Below, piece after piece: positions 63,501-64,000 of a stretch of 64,000 bases of DNA. The stretch is taken from the NCBI GenBank assembly GCA_030220185.1, contig JASPKZ010007534.1:185001-249000 (forward strand), given 5' to 3'. Position 1 is the first letter of the stretch. Every line of letters begins with the position of its first letter. This DNA comes from Diploptera punctata. Lineage: Eukaryota; Arthropoda; Insecta; Blattodea; Blaberidae. Below the pieces are notes generated by a model that was not told the origin of the DNA, made no database searches, and worked only from the letters and a program-made list of their open reading frames with translations. The translations under genes and the position numbers were made by a program.

Positions 63501-64000
63501 CACTGAGCAAGAACGAACCTCCAAAGATAGTTTTCCAAGATGCAAGTGTGAAACCTGTTCAGCACACTACATCACGGTATTCATCCGGTAGTGCTAGCGG
63601 TCTCTATGCCACACTCAAGAAGAAACAACAAATCTTCCAGGTTTGTCAATTATATTATTTTCAGTCTGATCATCTTACCTCAATATTAATGTTGATTTGT
63701 CCTTGGACATGTTTCAAAACAATTCTGTTTTATCGTCAGCTTGTCCAGACTGGTTTGATTTATGTTGCATTATGTTGCACACCCTGGATGTCGATGTCAG
63801 CTCCATCCTGTGGTTGGTCAAAGAACCTCCAAACAAGGTCACGCTCCATCGGAATTTCAAAATTCATAACTCTGTTTCTGTTCTTCTGAATATAAATTTT
63901 TTCCCAAATAGTCAGCTCGTTTGTATTTTCTAACTGTTTTAATAATTTAGTGTCTGAATTTATATTATGTTTTTCAGACCAAACATGAGCAGCAACTGCA
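60525..64000 (+). CDS. COX7A2L-like: COX7A2L/SCAF1-like protein, 5' part (three exons, incomplete)
   Basis: Predicted exons are 60525-60596 (24 codons, donor ATT/GTAAGG), 63491-63640 (50 codons, acceptor TTTCCAG, donor GTTTGT) and 63978-64000 (acceptor TTTTTCAG, runs off the edge). All junctions are phase 0. The product starts MYFKLNNFTGRL, continues LSKNEPPKIVFQDAS and reaches LKKKQQIFQTKHEQQL. This follows vertebrate COX7A2L: an MYYKF-GF-like start, a PPIIF-like stretch, then the K-x-x-Q-x-x-FQ motif opening the COX7A domain. The membrane helix lies outside the window. The family sits in the mitochondrial inner membrane and assists complex III/IV supercomplex formation. Exon 1 is assigned by this N-terminal match plus phase and could belong to another transcript. 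Confidence 0.78.
61228..61300 (-). tRNA. tRNA-like sequence, minus copy (probably not functional)
   Basis: Folds like the plus copy: acceptor GCTCAGG with TCTGAGC, D arm GCTC..GAGC, anticodon loop CTAGAGA (AGA at 34-36), T arm CCGGG TTCAAGT CCCGG. There is one extra base before the anticodon stem. AGA would read Ser codons, but the long Ser variable arm is absent, so I regard it as SINE-type. Confidence 0.55.
61576..61648 (+). tRNA. tRNA-like sequence, plus copy (probably not functional)
   Basis: Same 73-nt cloverleaf as the minus copy, with A box (TAGCTCAGTTGG) and B box (GGTTCAAGTCC). The sequence after it (GTATAATTTTTCTC) offers a T run that could end pol III transcription. Retention of all stems in both copies suggests recent origin. 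Confidence 0.55.
62000..62320. repeat. Foldback inverted repeat, about 155-bp arms
   Basis: Arms 62000-62156 and 62166-62320 are inverted complements through GATTCCTTCTTA, GCACTGCAGTATCAGCGACC, CAGCTGTTTTCA, GACTGTCAATTTTTTCTTTT and GCCGGTAATTATCC. The loop is only about 10 bp (around CAAAAGAACACC). Arm mismatches are few. It lies just downstream of the stop of the opposite-strand exon. Confidence 0.93.
62344..62663 (-). CDS. Probable terminal coding exon of an unrecognised gene, minus strand
   Basis: Minus strand: a pyrimidine-rich acceptor (TTTATTTTATTTTTAG) at 62664, then an open frame of about 105 codons to TAA at 62344. It starts EKIPDQRVGRAVKHSDSCPE, passes through the acidic/serine-rich SVLSEDESDSNSSSNGYSF, and ends ETRSIEQLFDWN. 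I do not recognise the family. The D/E/S-rich stretch could be a regulatory or nuclear tail. It lies antisense in intron 1 of the COX7A2L-like gene with the foldback in its 3' UTR position. It could instead be part of a mobile element. Confidence 0.5.
62664..62890. other. Unassigned intronic sequence
   Basis: AT-rich, containing the putative branch and pyrimidine region of the minus-strand exon. Nothing else seen. Confidence 0.4.
62891..63345 (+). repeat. Probable interspersed repeat with (AACC)n end
   Basis: GC-balanced block (GGACCGACCTGGACAGTAAC, CACCTTCTCGTGGTGCAGC, GGGTGACATGTGGTGCC) ending ACCAACCAACCAACAC. That looks like a LINE 3' tail. No second copy in the window, so the call is tentative. 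Confidence 0.45.
63491..63640 (+). CDS. COX7A2L-like: Exon 2 of the COX7A2L-like gene
   Basis: Exactly 150 nt between CCAG and GTTTGT. It encodes GVSPLSKNEPPKIVFQDASV to LYATLKKKQQIFQ with no stop, while both flanking introns have stops in this frame. It is the best supported coding exon in the window. Confidence 0.85.

Noticed and set aside
63548..63889. 113-codon ORF as a standalone gene
   Set aside because: It contains exon 2 of the COX7A2L-like gene and then reads into the intron past the GT donor at 63641.
1..64000. Bacterial or viral genome features (operons, Shine-Dalgarno sites, rRNA)
   Set aside because: None seen. Composition, introns and transposon families are those of an insect nuclear genome.

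Overview
The window is eukaryotic, almost certainly insect, and best fits a cockroach-like (Blattodea) genome, with Periplaneta a reasonable guess. The evidence is introns with GT..AG borders, tRNA-derived SINEs, Tc1/mariner and piggyBac-type elements, TTAGG-like repeats (the ancestral insect telomere unit) and very many (AAT)n runs. The recurrent LINE peptide ending in RMRWENNINYDL..DRDVWRAYV is one I associate with Periplaneta. The species call rests on memory of such sequences and could not be checked by search.

Nearly all of the first 60 kb is repeat-derived. The commonest component is the 3' end of LINEs encoding a shared C-terminal domain (W-x-GH-x-x-R ... GRP ... W ... DR..W). I label the distinguishable lineages A to L. 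A (about 17 pieces, tail GTTA/GTAA) is RTE-like; B ends in TATC, C in TTA, D and I in GAT. Most long simple repeats abut one of these tails. Four tRNA-headed SINE families (S1 to S4), a hairpin-headed repeat (HP) and another interspersed repeat (Q) make up much of the rest. DNA transposons include a nearly intact Tc1 element with TIRs and TA duplications (27690-29218), a decayed DD41D mariner (39011-40231), deleted mariner derivatives, CAGGGTG-ended MITEs and a piggyBac-like MITE seen twice. Other retroelements are a Penelope-like GIY-YIG fragment, an L2/CR1-type LINE end, and an RNase H/CCHC-knuckle LINE carrying an in-frame 171-bp tandem expansion.

From 47956 to 51694 lies a 21-bp satellite (about 178 units) whose main variant contains the E-box CACGTG. 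It reads as long ORFs in four frames but is not a gene. From 57480 to 60180 come TTAGG-like degenerate repeats and a 29-bp array built on a GGCC palindrome.

The only convincing host protein gene is at the right edge. On the + strand, exons at 60525-60596, 63491-63640 and 63978-64000 (running off the window) join in phase 0. They encode the N-terminal half of a COX7A2L/SCAF1-like protein, a cytochrome c oxidase subunit 7A relative of the mitochondrial respiratory chain. A cluster of TATCGAT motifs lies just upstream. Its first intron holds an inverted pair of tRNA-like sequences inside a 15-bp target duplication, a 155-bp-armed foldback, and a probable terminal coding exon of an unrecognised gene on the opposite strand (62344-62663).
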